A stretch of DNA of 64,000 nucleotides. Source: Ornithodoros turicata. Its lineage: Eukaryota > Arthropoda > Arachnida > Ixodida > Argasidae. The position numbers and the translations under genes are program-made. Below the pieces are notes generated by a model. The model was not told the DNA's origin. It ran no database searches and saw nothing but the letters and a program-made list of their open reading frames with translations. Positions within the stretch are counted from its first letter, which is position 1, and each line of letters starts with the position of its first letter. The stretch is taken from positions 140,928,376-140,992,375 of the forward strand of contig NC_088201.1 of NCBI RefSeq assembly GCF_037126465.1, read 5' to 3'. Positions 32,230 through 43,300 of the stretch are shown here, in pieces.

Positions 32230-35098
32230 TATTTTCCGGTGTGTTGTTTACATGTTGGCAGATACATCGTTCAAAGTGTTTCTCTGCTATTCATCCGTGC
32301 ATGTTTATCGTTCTGATTGATTCTTTTTCAATTATTTTCCTGCATGTGTCTGTTGTTTACCGTTGGTAGATGCACCGTTTAGAGTGTTTCTCTGCTATTC
32401 ATCCGTGCATGTTTCTTGTTTTATTAGATTGTTCTTCAACTATTTATCCTTTGTGTACCTCTTGTTTACGTGTTGGATTTTGGCTCTCTATTATCTGTTT
32501 CAGTAATATTTTCCTGTCTGTTGTTTACACGTTGGCAGATGCGCCGTTTAGATTGTTTCTCTGCTATTCAGCGTTAGCTCTGTGCTGTATTAAATTATTC
32601 GTCATGTGCCGTTCAAAGTGTTTCTCTGCCATTCATTTGTGCATGTTGATCGTTTTGATAGATTCTTTTTTCATTTATTTGCCTGCAGCTGTCTGTTGTT
32701 TATGTGATGTGTTTTGGTTCTCTATTAGCTGTTGATCGTTTTTCTCATTATTTCCATATGTCTATGCTGTTTACTTAATAAGAAATTGATTAATTGTGTA
32801 ATGTTGGAATAATCTTCCCTATTGCGCTCGAAAATGTTCATAACTGTCAGGTGTACGCCTCCCGTCTTCAACAAATCAGGGCAGATATTATTAGAGCTGA
32901 TTGTTGGCTGAGTGTGCTATGTGGTGAAGTTCATTTTTTAATATATTTTCTGTGTTGAATTCATAAAACAAAGTAAGGTTTGTAGTGTCTCTTAGAATGA
33001 AAATTGTATGGGGAAGTCACGAGGATGATTTTATGATAGTTAAAAATGATAGTCTCCTCCTCTGTTGTTTTTGATTAACCAATGTATTGTTATAGATTTT
33101 ATTTCCTCTCGTGTTCGTGTCTCATGGTCTTCCAGGTTCTCTGCTGTTCACAATTAACTATACCTATTAGAAATTTGTAAATAAAACTCTGCTATGGTGC
33201 TCACATATAATAATGTTAGACTTTTTATAATAAAACTTTTAATTTTGATTGTAATCATAATGATTAAAAATATTTTCTTTGATTAAATGTGTCATAATGG
33301 AATATTATCTATTGTTCTTGAAGTTACATATTAGAACTTTGTAATTAAAACTCCGCTAGGTTACTCATGTTAGACTTTTTATAATAAAACTTTTAATTTT
33401 GATACACACACCACCTGACAAAAATTGCGAACGAAGTCGTCCCAGGGTGAAAAATCGCCAAAGATGTGGTCCGATGTTGTCAGTTTGCATGCCACTACTT
33501 GCGCGCCGCATGAAAAAAATGCGAATGAATCCGGCCCAGGCTGAAAAATAGCCAAAGAAGTCAGTCCAGTGTGTACAATCATAAGTGTACGCCTCCAGTC
33601 TTCAACAAATCAGGACAGATATTATTAGAGCTGGTTGTTGACTAGGAGCGCGCTATGTGGTGAAGTTCATTTTTTAATGTATTTTCTGTGTTGGATTCAT
33701 AAAACAAAGTAAGGTTTGTATGGGGAAGTCACGAGGATGATTTTATGATAGTTAAAATGATAGTCTCCTCCTCTGTTGTTTTGATTAACCAATGTAGTGT
33801 TATAGATTTTATTTCCTCTTGTGTTCGTGTCCCATGGTCTTCCATGTTCTCTGCTGTTCATATACATCTATCGGCACTTGTAAATAAAGCTCCACTATGG
33901 TGGTCATGTTAGACTTTTTATAATAAAACTTTTAATTTGATAGTAATCGTATTGATTAAAAATATATTCTTTGATTAAATGTATCATAATGGAATATTAG
34001 CTGTTGCGCATGAAGTTACATATTAGAACTATGTAATTAAAACTCCGCTATGGTTGTCATGTTAGACTTTTTATAATAAAACTTTTAATTTGATAGTAAT
34101 CGTATTGATTAAAAATATATTCTTTGATTAAAAATGTGCTACTCCTTCTGCTTAATTGAAAACTTTCGTGATTATCACTAATAAAATACCCCTTCAATGC
34201 TATTACATCAGATTTTTGACTGAGTTTTTCTCCTTCACACGGAGTCATAACATAATTCCTGACACTAATGACTTTAATAAATATATTTTCACTTGTACTT
34301 TTGTGTATGGCTATCCTTTGCATGTAAACTGCCTACTGCACACCTGTTGTAGCGGGGAGAAAATTGCGATTGAATTCGACACAGATTGAGAAATGATGAA
34401 AGAAGTCGGCCCAGGCTGAAAAATGTGAGTGGGTAAGCGCGCACGCAACCCTCCGGCCACGCTCCGCCCACCACAGCAGCCCTCTACCCGAGCTCCGCAT
34501 GTCGCGCATGGGAAAAAAGTCGCGAAAAAATTCGGCGCAGATTGAAAAATGACGAAAGAAGCCTGCCCAGGCTGAAAAAATGTGAGACTTTTTATAATAA
34601 AACTTGTAATTTTGATTGTAATCATATGGATTAAAAATATCTTCTTTGATTAAATGTGCTATCCCTTCTGCTTAATTGAAAACGCGTGATTACCACTAAT
34701 AAAAAATATTGTGTGTGATGTGTGATACCCCTTCAATGCTATTGCATCATACCTGTAATAAGTATAATCTTTGTTACACGTATTGTGTTTCTTCTGCTTC
34801 AGATTTTTTGGCTGGGTTTTTCTCCTTCACACAGAGTCATATCATAATTCCTGACACTAATGACTTTAATAAATATATTTTCACTTGTACTTTTGTGTAT
34901 GGCTATCCTTTGCATGTAAACTGCCTACTGCACACCTGTTGTAGCGGGGGGAAAATTGCGATTGAATTCGACACAGATTGAGAAATGATGAAAGAAGTCG
35001 GCCCAGGCTGAAAAATGTGAGCGGGTAAGCGCGCACGCAACCCTCCGGCCAAGCTCCGCCCACCGGTAAGAGCCTCCACCCGAGCGCCGCCTGCCGCG
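32230..35098. repeat. Repeat-rich outer half of the right arm
   Basis: Mirror image of 24235-27105: minisatellite-like block (32230-32735), the AT-rich repeated units (about 33200-34600) and the duplicated terminal region with iteron-like GTCGGCCCAGGCTGAAAAA near 34400 and 34998 and variants near 33530 and 34560. Confidence 0.75.
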
Positions 35099-35184
35099 CG
35101 CGAGGAAAAATACGCGCAGGGCTCAGGGGCAGGAACCTTGTAGTTTGGATAGCTTGTAGTCTGGACAAGACCTATTACTACTAC

Positions 35185-35664
35185 AAACACAGTTGAAATC
35201 CCCAGCCGAAATAAAGTCTTTATGGTCTAACATATAAACATCTAAATCCTCAAAAAAGGCATAGGTATCTGATGAACGGGCAGGAGCATAAACATTCACT
35301 ATTCGGAGCTTTTTTTCCTGACACTTGATGTCTAAGGCGACAATGCGGCCCTCGCTGTCAGGTACCGCAAAGGCGTGTGACTGAAGACCTCTGGTAAAAA
35401 TTACTGTCGCAACACCTGTGCACCGACTGGATGCAAGGCTGAAAAAACAGTTCACTCGAAAACGTCTAAAACGTTGAAATCTTCTACTTGCCGAACAGTA
35501 GCGAAATTAGTATCTTGTAGTAATAAAACATCCAATCGGGCCGCTTGCGCGAAATGCATTACTTCCATTTGCTTTTCTACGTTTCCAAACCCTTGAACTT
35601 TCAAAGTTCCTATTCGAAGGTGCATGGATAGGAGAATGAAGAAATACACTGAGCACAAACACAT
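35185..35664 (-). pseudogene. L1/Tx1-like ORF2, endonuclease N-terminal half
   Basis: Starts at 35664, two bases after the ORF1 stop. It reads LRIGTLKVQGFGNVEKQ, LLLQDTNFAT, a frame break near 35455, then IVNVYAPARSSDTYAFFEDL and SAGDFNCV, the pattern of an APE-type endonuclease (Q-D/E-T and GDFN motifs). It is cut by the palindrome at 35184; the duplicated copy at 23279-23758 continues to the rest of the enzyme. Confidence 0.75.
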
Positions 35665-36056
35665 ACCTAATCGTTCAGCATGTCCTCAGATTCGACCGTC
35701 ACACCGCTAAAGGAGTCGTCACCAACCCCCCCCCCCCCATCCGCAGCTACAACTACCTTTTTTGTCGTATGAATCACTGCAGGATCTTGGTGGGAATCCG
35801 ATGATGACGTGTGCTGGCGTTTTTTATGCTGCACAGGAGGTTGAGTCATCTTTACCACCGCTGACGCCAAGTTATCCGATGCAATAGGCACAGGTACTAT
35901 TCGAATGTGTTTTCGTTGTGTTGCAGCAAACAGGAGTTCACCCTCAGAGCTTGAAGTATCAGGCATTCTCTTTTCACCATGTTTGTTGGAGCTGACGGTT
36001 TCTTCGGTAGTGAATGACCCCGAAGACGATGTTATAGCAGAGTTAGATATGTCGTG
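35185..36056. repeat. Right copy of the 872-bp direct repeat flanking the palindrome
   Basis: Same orientation and nearly the same sequence as 23279-24150. Two bases (AC, 35183-35184) lie between the palindrome's right end and this repeat. On its right it continues without a break into the upstream part of ORF1, so this copy is contiguous with the 5' half of the retrotransposon and the left copy with the 3' half. Confidence 0.9.
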
Positions 36057-36449
36057 TTCTCTTCGTTCTTCCACTCTTTTCTCTGGCTCTGGTACTTCTG
36101 AAGCCGGATGGGACGAAAACTGATCTGGGCCTGACCAGTTTGCAGGACTCACAACTTCTGCGCTGACAGAAACCACCAGATGATTTTCAGACGGCAGCCT
36201 GGGAAATGATTCACCGGTCACCTCCATGATCTCACCTGCGTTCGGTGGTGGAGTATGGGATTCGTCTCTCGAAGCAGCTGCCTTCGCGGTCGTCTGTCGA
36301 AGTACGTCGGACATAAGTCGTTTCTTCCGAAAGCAATCAGCTGTAGCATGTTTTCCCCCGCATCGTCTGCAGAGGGACGTGCACTCAGAAATATCATGTC
36401 CATATGTCGAATAACGTGAACAGAGGGGGACCGTGCGTGCTGCACGCAT
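35667..36449 (-). CDS. L1/Tx1-like retrotransposon ORF1 (gag-like), C-terminal 260 codons
   Basis: Near its start it has two retroviral-type zinc knuckles: a first one, CSRYSTYGHDISEC, in which the second Cys is Tyr, and an intact second one, CRRCGGKHATADC. A long Ser/Glu/Pro-rich tail follows. In non-LTR elements this protein binds the element's RNA. The upstream half of the gene is in other frames (36218-36520 and 36665-36994), so the full gene is broken by frame changes. ORF2 follows after two bases. Confidence 0.7.
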   Translation of the reverse strand: MRAARTVPLCSRYSTYGHDISECTSLCRRCGGKHATADCFRKKRLMSDVLRQTTAKAAASRDESHTPPPNAGEIMEVTGESFPRLPSENHLVVSVSAEVVSPANWSGPDQFSSHPASEVPEPEKRVEERREHDISNSAITSSSGSFTTEETVSSNKHGEKRMPDTSSSEGELLFAATQRKHIRIVPVPIASDNLASAVVKMTQPPVQHKKRQHTSSSDSHQDPAVIHTTKKVVVAADGGGGVGDDSFSGVTVESEDMLND

Positions 36450-37083
36450 GTAGCCTTACCGTTTGCAGCGGCTGCACACTCTCCGAATGCCATAGTAATC
36501 ACACGTGACCCTGTAGCCAAGCACCCGAAGGAAGTTGGGTACCGGGTGTCTGACGTCCATCTCCATTTCTACAATGGGGTTTCGGTTACATACTGTGGGG
36601 TGTCTTTAGAAAAGCTCCATTCGATTTTCTTGACTTTACCATGCGGGCCGAGCGCTCTCATCAATTACTCATCCGGCACAAGAGTCGGCAAATACATGCA
36701 TGTCACCCTTGTAACCTGCGATCCTAACCGTTCCAGAGTGCAGGGTACTCCAGCAGTGATGATGACACCATTTGAAAGAAGCTTTTCCACGGCGTCTGAA
36801 CAGGGAACTGTGATCTGGAACAAAGTTCCTACCACATGTTGTACGAAGAAAAGGCCGTCGAGAGTAGCCACTTCGGACACTCCGTCGATGACGTCTACAA
36901 GCGAGGCCTCTTGAGGGGCGATAACGTTGCAGATGAGAGCCTTCGTCGGTATAAACCGCGCTATCATGTTGACCCCGGACACCTGCAACAGCACCGACCG
37001 GGGTATCTCTTAGCTGATTTTGATAACTGCCAAAATCTTCCCGGAAACAACACCGCAAGCGATGCTGCCCCGACTACCGTTTT
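36450..37083 (-). pseudogene. L1/Tx1-like ORF1, N-terminal half
   Basis: The open frame 36665-36994 (NMIARFIPTKALICNVIAP, then LDGLFFVQHVVGTLFQITV) has the look of the RRM-like N-terminal domain of Tx1-type ORF1 proteins. A stop near 36665 and a frame change near 36430 separate it from the zinc knuckles. Confidence 0.55.
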
Positions 37084-37310
37084 ACGGGCCGCGCATTCTA
37101 AGACATGACCCACCCGGGGGCGGACCGCGTTATCAAAGGGCCCTTCTCGAAATATGAAGGACAGGCTCCCTTTCGCCTCCCTCCACCGCGAAAGATCGAA
37201 AGATCAACACGCGGATTTGAAGGGAGACCAGAGCATATATACACAAGCGGTATGTATTGGCATCGAGGCGGAAGACCAGTCACAAGCGATACTGTTCAGA
37301 AAATTTTATT
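37084..37310 (-). other. 5' end of the L1/Tx1-like element and right edge repeat
   Basis: Between the ORF1 region and the 24-bp repeat at 37287-37310 lies a GC-richer stretch, presumably the element's 5' UTR. The 24-bp repeat matches 19786-19809 exactly. Confidence 0.45.
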
Positions 37311-39643
37311 AACAGGTATTCTATTTACATCACCTAAAGGTGGAATTCTTTAACACACAAAACCCAAACCCCTAAAACAAGAAAAAAACATTCTATCTAT
37401 GTACATTCTGTCTATGTAGTCACACACAAAATTGTCCCACTACAGTTTTGTTTTTTGTGATAGCTCCTAAGAATCATGATTAAAACCCTATGACGAAAAG
37501 GAAATGAGTGGCATGAACAACTTCATCCTGGTTGAAATGGGAAACGGCCAGCAGGGTTCCTTTTGTAGCACTCTTTGTTTGTTTGTAAGGAAAAAAAAAC
37601 AAGGAGAAATTGAATTGGAGCATTGAATTGGAGAATTGTAGCACTCTTAATTTCCCTCCTCTAAGCGATACTACACTTTGATCTCCGCCCAAAAGGCCGA
37701 GAGGCGATACCGATAAATCGGTGGACATCGGGCTCCTTCAAAACTTGCAACTTCAAATCGATGGTGTCCGCGAAACGCCGCTTGAAGTGCACGAGTTTCC
37801 ACGCCTTTACTTGAAATGTGGAAATACATGTGAAATGTAAAACATTTTACGTGAAAATACATAAATTTACGTACGACACCTGCGCTTTACTTGTGCTTAA
37901 CCATCGACGTATGTTCTGTTGCAGACGATGGACGCATTGCTAATGGCGGCAGGAGTGGATCGCCTACATGGGTGAAGCGACGGTGACAAGTGAGGCTATC
38001 GTGATTAAAAGCGTTAAAACCCCAGTGCCGGGTAGCTAAAAAGACAAACACAGACACATGCACTAATGTGAGGCTAATTGTATTATTTCGTTATAGGTGA
38101 CCGTGGAACTGTGTGGATTGCAAGGACGTGAGTTACAAAATGGTGTAGTACTGTTCCAACATTCACGTTGGAACAATGCCAGCCTGATATTCACTTCGGT
38201 TTCTTTACACCTTGTTTCCTGTCTCAACGATCACACATACGTGTGGAAAATTGCGACTGCTTTTCTCATTGAAGCGTGTCTGGTGCCACTTGCTTCGACA
38301 ATTGTACGTCGGCCATTTCGTTTGAGGAACTGTCGTGTTCGTCACTGAGGATGATCTTGATTGAACTTTGCAGTGCCAGCCTTTTCGAAGTTTCGAGGAT
38401 TGTGTGTTCGCCTGCCTGATGCATGAAGGACTGCCTGATGGATTGGATGGGTTGTGTGCCCGTGCAACGTGTGCTCCGTATGTGTGTGTCGGGATTAGTG
38501 AACCGTGTATGCTTTCCATTCGACAAACGATGATGTACTGGATGCAATTTAGAGATATGTGCACGCCAATAAAATTTTGTGCTTCAAGTTCGATGTCCTT
38601 TGTGCATTTTCTTTTTTCTTTGCGAAGCCTGGAGGTCATTTTTCTATTAGGGAACCCGAAAGGCAAAATGTGTCTCGCGTATTAGGGGTACAAGTAACCA
38701 TGCTATACGTCCGGTACATTGTGGCTCCTGGCGTTAGCAGGGATGTCGTACCAGTGGTTTCAGGGGGCACAGATCACGTGCAGCTTTCTCAGGCACCGCG
38801 ACCTCTTGGAGGCATCTGATCAGACGGCACCTATCCGTCATTGGCTTTAGAGTGTGCATTTTTTTTTCTGTTAGCAACAGCAGCTACCCAGATAGGATGC
38901 AATATGCAGGCAAGCGTAGCAATTTGGTGCTTGAACATATGTGGCATGTTGCGGTAACAAAATTCAGGGAGACAGCAGTTGAAAGCAAAATGTGACAAGA
39001 GAGTTAAAAAATAAATAAATTAGAGCCATAACTCTATTTCGCTCACTATTCAGTAACAAAAGGAAAGCAAGAAATAAAATTGTATCAAACACGATATGGA
39101 TCGAACATGATCACATGATGCATATGATGGAACTACACCGCTGTCATCTCAAAGGGTGGATCACACGAGCTTATAGGCAAGGTCCAAGCATTAGATGGTT
39201 ACCAGACTTTCCCTGAGAGGCGAGGATGCATATCTCACCTCGAGGACAATAATGATATGGGTCCACCATGGCAACACATCCAGCAGAGGACAGCTTTGCC
39301 ATGGTCTGAAGATTTCAAACAAACGTTTCCCCACAATACAATGCTTTGCTGAAAAAAAAGGGGAAACTTAATTCGCTTGATCCTAATCATTTGTGAAGTG
39401 CACATGCTCATCACAGTTGTCTGTAGCTCATTGCAAGGAATTTTTACATAACATAGGGACGCATGCGGCATAAAACAAGGTTGTGAGAAGTTCGGGGCTA
39501 TAGAACTAGAATACTGAGAAGTTTAAGCAAGAAGAATGATTCAAATGCTCCTTCCCAGTCATGCACATCAGACATTGAACAACAAGACGGTCAACAATAG
39601 AGGGTATCAGATTGAAGATAGACCAGAAGCCCGGGGACATCAT
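37311..39643. other. Anonymous intergenic DNA
   Basis: The first 130 bp (ACATTCTATCTATGTACATT and similar) might be the 3' UTR of another retroelement. ORFs at 38097-38819 overlap on both strands and show no domain. Confidence 0.4.
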
Positions 39644-39757
39644 GATGAAAAACTTACACACACTGGCTTAACGCAACAATGAAACAAAATGCAAGTCAAA
39701 ACGTCATATTACATTTTGTTTCATTGTTGCGTAAAGCCGGTGTGTGTAAGTTTTTCC
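39644..39757. repeat. Short palindromic repeat
   Basis: ACTTACACACACTGGCTTAA at the left and the imperfect complement at the right form arms of about 48 bp around a 20-bp loop. CAATAGAGGGTATC appears near 39595 and again just after the palindrome near 39758, perhaps a duplicated target. Confidence 0.65.
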
Positions 39758-40239
39758 TCAATAGAGGGTATCCAAAATAATAGTGCATTTTTGCAATGCT
39801 TCCCCACCACCATGCCCGACTGAGTCATTCACATAACAAGTTTCTGGGACTTGGGAAGAATTATTCGAAGTGTAGCATGAACAGGCAACAATCGGAGAAC
39901 CTCGTTGAACGCAATTAAGTCTAGACAAAAGAGATAGTTCAGATGAAGTATTATCTTGTTGTTTACCTGTATACTTTCTTCATTGGCATTCATTGCTCAC
40001 GTAATGGCGCATGTTGCTGGTGATGGTGATAGATCACACTAATTTGCACAAGGTAAACAAGGGGGACAAACAAACTGAGTAGTTGAAAGTGAACATATTC
40101 GACGCGGATGTGCCTGGTAGAGTGGGAATCAAGAGCGATGCTGAAGCTCCAACCAGGATACTACAAGAGGGGTTCCGACGTTTCGAGGCCAACTCGGCTC
40201 ATTCAGGGAAGAGATCACAGCGAATCGAGATCCTACGCA

Positions 40240-40480
40240 TATAAGACGTGATGTTCCCTGGTCGCCACTGTCAACTGTAAATCGAGACTAAAATCGGGAC
40301 TGGTTCCAGTATGGTTCCAGTAAAATCTGGACTGGTTCCAGTTGAATGTGGATGGTCCCAGCTGGATTCCGAAGTGGGCTGGCTGGTTCCACATTGGTAA
40401 AATCAGTGGTGCCACTCTGGCCTCAAATGGTTCCAGGACTTATAGTGGGAGCCTCACGGGTACAATTTTGTTCCCAGAAT
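40240..40480. repeat. Degenerate TGGTTCCA-type repeats, left block
   Basis: Many spaced copies of TGGTTCCA/TGGTCCCA with CTGG or ACTTNAA between them. A similar block is at 41598-41795. The two blocks face each other across an otherwise unremarkable 1.1 kb, so they may be ends of one element. Confidence 0.6.
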
Positions 40481-41597
40481 GGTCAATTTAGCCAATTGAG
40501 ATTGCAAGCTGTGTAGCTTCTTCCTTTGAGGTCCGTTAGGGGAGGAAAAGTCCACTCTTGCATATACCCCTCTGGTTTGTTAGATCTATTAGCACATACA
40601 TGATATATTTTTATTGCTTTTTATCCATGTACGTCGTCGATAAAATATATGCTGTAACTTAAATCCGTGCTCATATTGCCATCTAAAGGTGAATATCATA
40701 AAAAGTACAAGCAAAATGTGAAAAGTCATTCAAAAGATGACAGAAACTGCGCTAATAATTAGAAGAAGAAAAACCAAAGATGTAATTGCACCTGATGATC
40801 CCAAGCAGATGCAATAATTATGAGGGCGCCACGGTGCGGCGGGAGGCTTTAAATTCAAATTCGAACGGCGGGCCGCGGTAGGGCGAGAGGCGAGAGTGTC
40901 ACTGTCAGTTGAAACTTGGACGCGTCGTAGCGAGTTGGTTTTTCTCCTCGGTTGGCGTGGCAGTGATCGGGCATCTCCTGTGCCGTATTTACGTATTTTC
41001 TAGTGCGTTTTCTAAGACAACGTGATGACAATGATTCATGTGAAACAGATATCGATATTTCGATATGTCGATATCTCGGAGGAGCTTTGGCGCTAAGAAG
41101 ACGACACAGCGCACGGAGAAGAACCGAACGATGGAACACCAAACGGACTGCACATAATGCTTGTTCTGATGTTAACAGGTATAAGTGCTTACAGTCATGA
41201 TTCGATTACTATTAATTAGATGTTTTATTTCATGTGCTAGAAGAACCTGTGAAACAGGATATGAAGAGTCTACAAAGATTCGGATCGTTTGGTGAAGAGG
41301 AAAGGGGTACATGTCGTGACTTACATGGACGGAGGTGTCATCTTCTCGGAGAAAATACAAAATGTGAGTTGGTCAACAAAACGCCATTCTCCCTGTGGCC
41401 CGTGAGTGCATCGCACAGTCGACACAGGCATATGCCTAGTCTCGCCACAGAGGGTGATTACGCGGATAGTACTTAGTACGTGAGAGATGTATTGGTATTG
41501 ATTATTTATTTATGCTCAGTGAATGGTCATAGCAGAATAAACAATATTTATTTGAACAGTATGCGGTTTTCTACCCATTATTTTCGGTCATGCATTC
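40481..41597. other. Intergenic DNA between the two TGGTTCCA blocks
   Basis: No clear gene. A GC-rich patch at 40850-41000 is followed by the symmetric run GATATCGATATTTCGATATG near 41048. Short frames at 41003-41476 have no family signature. Confidence 0.35.
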
Positions 41598-41795
41598 AGT
41601 GGTCCCAGCTGTTAAGTGGTCGGATCCGAAACCACTTAGCACAAGGGACCACTGGATAAATTCCATTGGTTCCACTTCAAGTGGGACCATCATGAAACTG
41701 ATTCCACTTTTAACTGGTCCCAGTCAGTGAATGGTTCCACATTCAAGGTGGTTCCTGCCCAATAATCCACTTCGAAGTGGTCCCACTCCATATAT
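41598..41795. repeat. Degenerate TGGTTCCA-type repeats, right block
   Basis: Copies of CCACTTCRAAGTGG and TGGTTCCA/TGGTCCCA alternate, making the block rich in short palindromes. Confidence 0.6.
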
Positions 41796-43300
41796 TTGCC
41801 TGGGAAACGCTTCAGGACGTAGCCATGCAACATGGACTTGTGCATACTGTGCTAGAATTACTGCGGACACGGCTCCAGTGTAAGCCACTGAAGGATCGAT
41901 CTTATTTCATAATGTTTCATGAAATGCCTATCGAACAACATCTGCAGTATGATACAGGCTCCGTTTATGGCTATGCCGGTTCTGGGACTGAGAGATCGCC
42001 TGGGCGCATACTGAGCACTTGTTGCTGTGCTTGCTAACATAAAAAAAAATGGCTGCAGCCCCTCTCGTACATCATGTCTAAAACAACAGCATCAGCTGAG
42101 ACTTTGCAAACGTTGCTTTTTTTGTTTAATTCGCAGACTTCAGTTGGTAGTGATCTTTGTAAAAGCAGTTGTGTGTGACCAGGGCTCCAGCAACTGTGCA
42201 TTGGTCACAGCACTGCAGGTTTCTCCAAGAAAAAACATTTTTCTTTGTTGATGAGTCAAAAGTATATTGCACCTTTGATCCTCCTCACCTGATGCAGGCC
42301 ACAAGCAATATTTTGCTTCGTCACAACCTCCAAATTGGGAATGATTAGCAGAGCGTTAAGTAATCCTTCACCAGGGTGTTCTACGAGAACTCAGCAAGTG
42401 TAAGGCTATGTTCACGCACATCTTTACCCCACTGTTTTCAAACGCATGAGAGTGAAGCATGCCACACAAGTGTTAACTGAGAGCGTGTCTACCGGAATCG
42501 CGTGTATAATCTTTATGGAGCAATGTCCCCTGAAGCTGCTGCAACATCAACGTTTCTCGAGGTAATTGACATGCTGTTCGACGCCCAGAACAGCTCTTCA
42601 GTTGTACAGGGTGATGACAAAACGATGCGGTAAGCACTGTGAGCAACATCACAACGAGGCTCTGAATTCTACTGCAGTGGGAATCTCTGAGTGAAAGGTT
42701 GACTGTGATAGGCAGACCAAACAGTAAATGGATGACAGGTCACTATCGCTGCTGTACTAGGTCTGTGAAACGACCTCAAGGAAACTTCAACTTTATTTCT
42801 TCTAACTGGACGGCTAAACCAGTATCCCTTAGAGAACCTGTTTGCAAACTTCCGGCAAATTAATGGGTGCAATTAAACCCCGAATTCATCTTAGTTCTTT
42901 GTTGGGGTGAAGCATGTCCTTGCTGATAGGCTGCTAAAGCTCGCTGTTAGAGGGAACTGTGAAGCAGGCACCGCAACCCTTGTCAACGAACTGAGACGCA
43001 TTTCTGTATTCAGTAAGCTCGCTTGTAGTGTCTGCAGGCCCTTCTGAGACTATTACATTCAGGGGCAGACACTGGTTCTGAGCCTGTGCTGCAGCATCTA
43101 GGAGAGCATGCAAACCTGATTGAGATGAATGCACAGCACGGATTTGCTCGAAGCCTGGTGCAGTCTTTTCTAGTGCTATGAAGTGTCAAAATTGTCAAAA
43201 TTTGCTGAACGCTGCAGAAACAGAACTTGGTCCAAGCACCATGTACACGTACTTGGGGGAGCAAGATCTAGCAACTCATACGAAGTGCATGTCCTCAAAA
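41777..43300 (+). pseudogene. P-element/THAP9-like transposase, decayed
   Basis: Pieces in several frames follow the order of a P-element transposase. At 41870-41990 it reads KDRSYFIMFHEMPIEQHLQY then YGYAGSG (family: D-E-M-S block; the catalytic Asp here is His). Near 42140 comes VVCDQGSSNCALVTALQVS (second catalytic Asp in CDQG kept). At 42247-42340 comes DESKVYCTFDPPHLMQATSN. Near 42545 VIDMLFDAQNSS, and near 42795 LLTGRLNQYPLENLFANFRQ, the conserved LNQD-LE block. At 43170-43260 MKCQNCQN and TMYTYLGEQDL. The THAP zinc finger is not seen. Many stops; not functional. Confidence 0.75.

Larger units (their letters stand above)
24151..35182. mobile_element. Near-perfect 11-kb palindromic (foldback) element of unknown class
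   Basis: The left arm (24151-about 29323) and right arm (about 30018-35182) are reverse complements over some 5.17 kb each, separated by a 695-bp unique spacer. Feature pairs obey a constant coordinate sum of 59,342 near the centre and 59,333 at the ends, so only a few short indels separate the arms. It is visibly more AT-rich than the flanks, except for GC-rich outermost segments. Each arm holds, from the end inward: GC-rich terminus, iteron-like motifs within direct repeats, more direct repeats, a minisatellite-like block, and three or four short ORFs. No polymerase, integrase, DDE transposase, Rep or capsid protein is evident. An older, rearranged copy is at 9262-13412. It could be a foldback-type DNA transposon, a dimer of an integrated linear virus, or an undescribed class. 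Confidence 0.85.

Noticed and set aside
24151..35182. Palindrome is only an assembly or chimeric-read fold
   Set aside because: An older copy with the same centre exists at 9262-13412, the arms differ at several sites, and there is a unique spacer. Read-level proof is still lacking.
24151..35182. Firm assignment to parvoviruses, polintons/adintoviruses or a Galileo-type transposon
   Set aside because: No Rep/NS helicase, polymerase, integrase, capsid or P-type transposase can be read in either arm.
37930..38830. Host gene exons
   Set aside because: Open frames overlap on both strands, show no domains, and no convincing donor/acceptor series is visible.
40165..40205. Hammerhead-like motif (CGACGTTTCGAGGCCAACTC)
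   Set aside because: The minus strand reads CTGAATGAG rather than CTGANGA, so the conserved core is not met.
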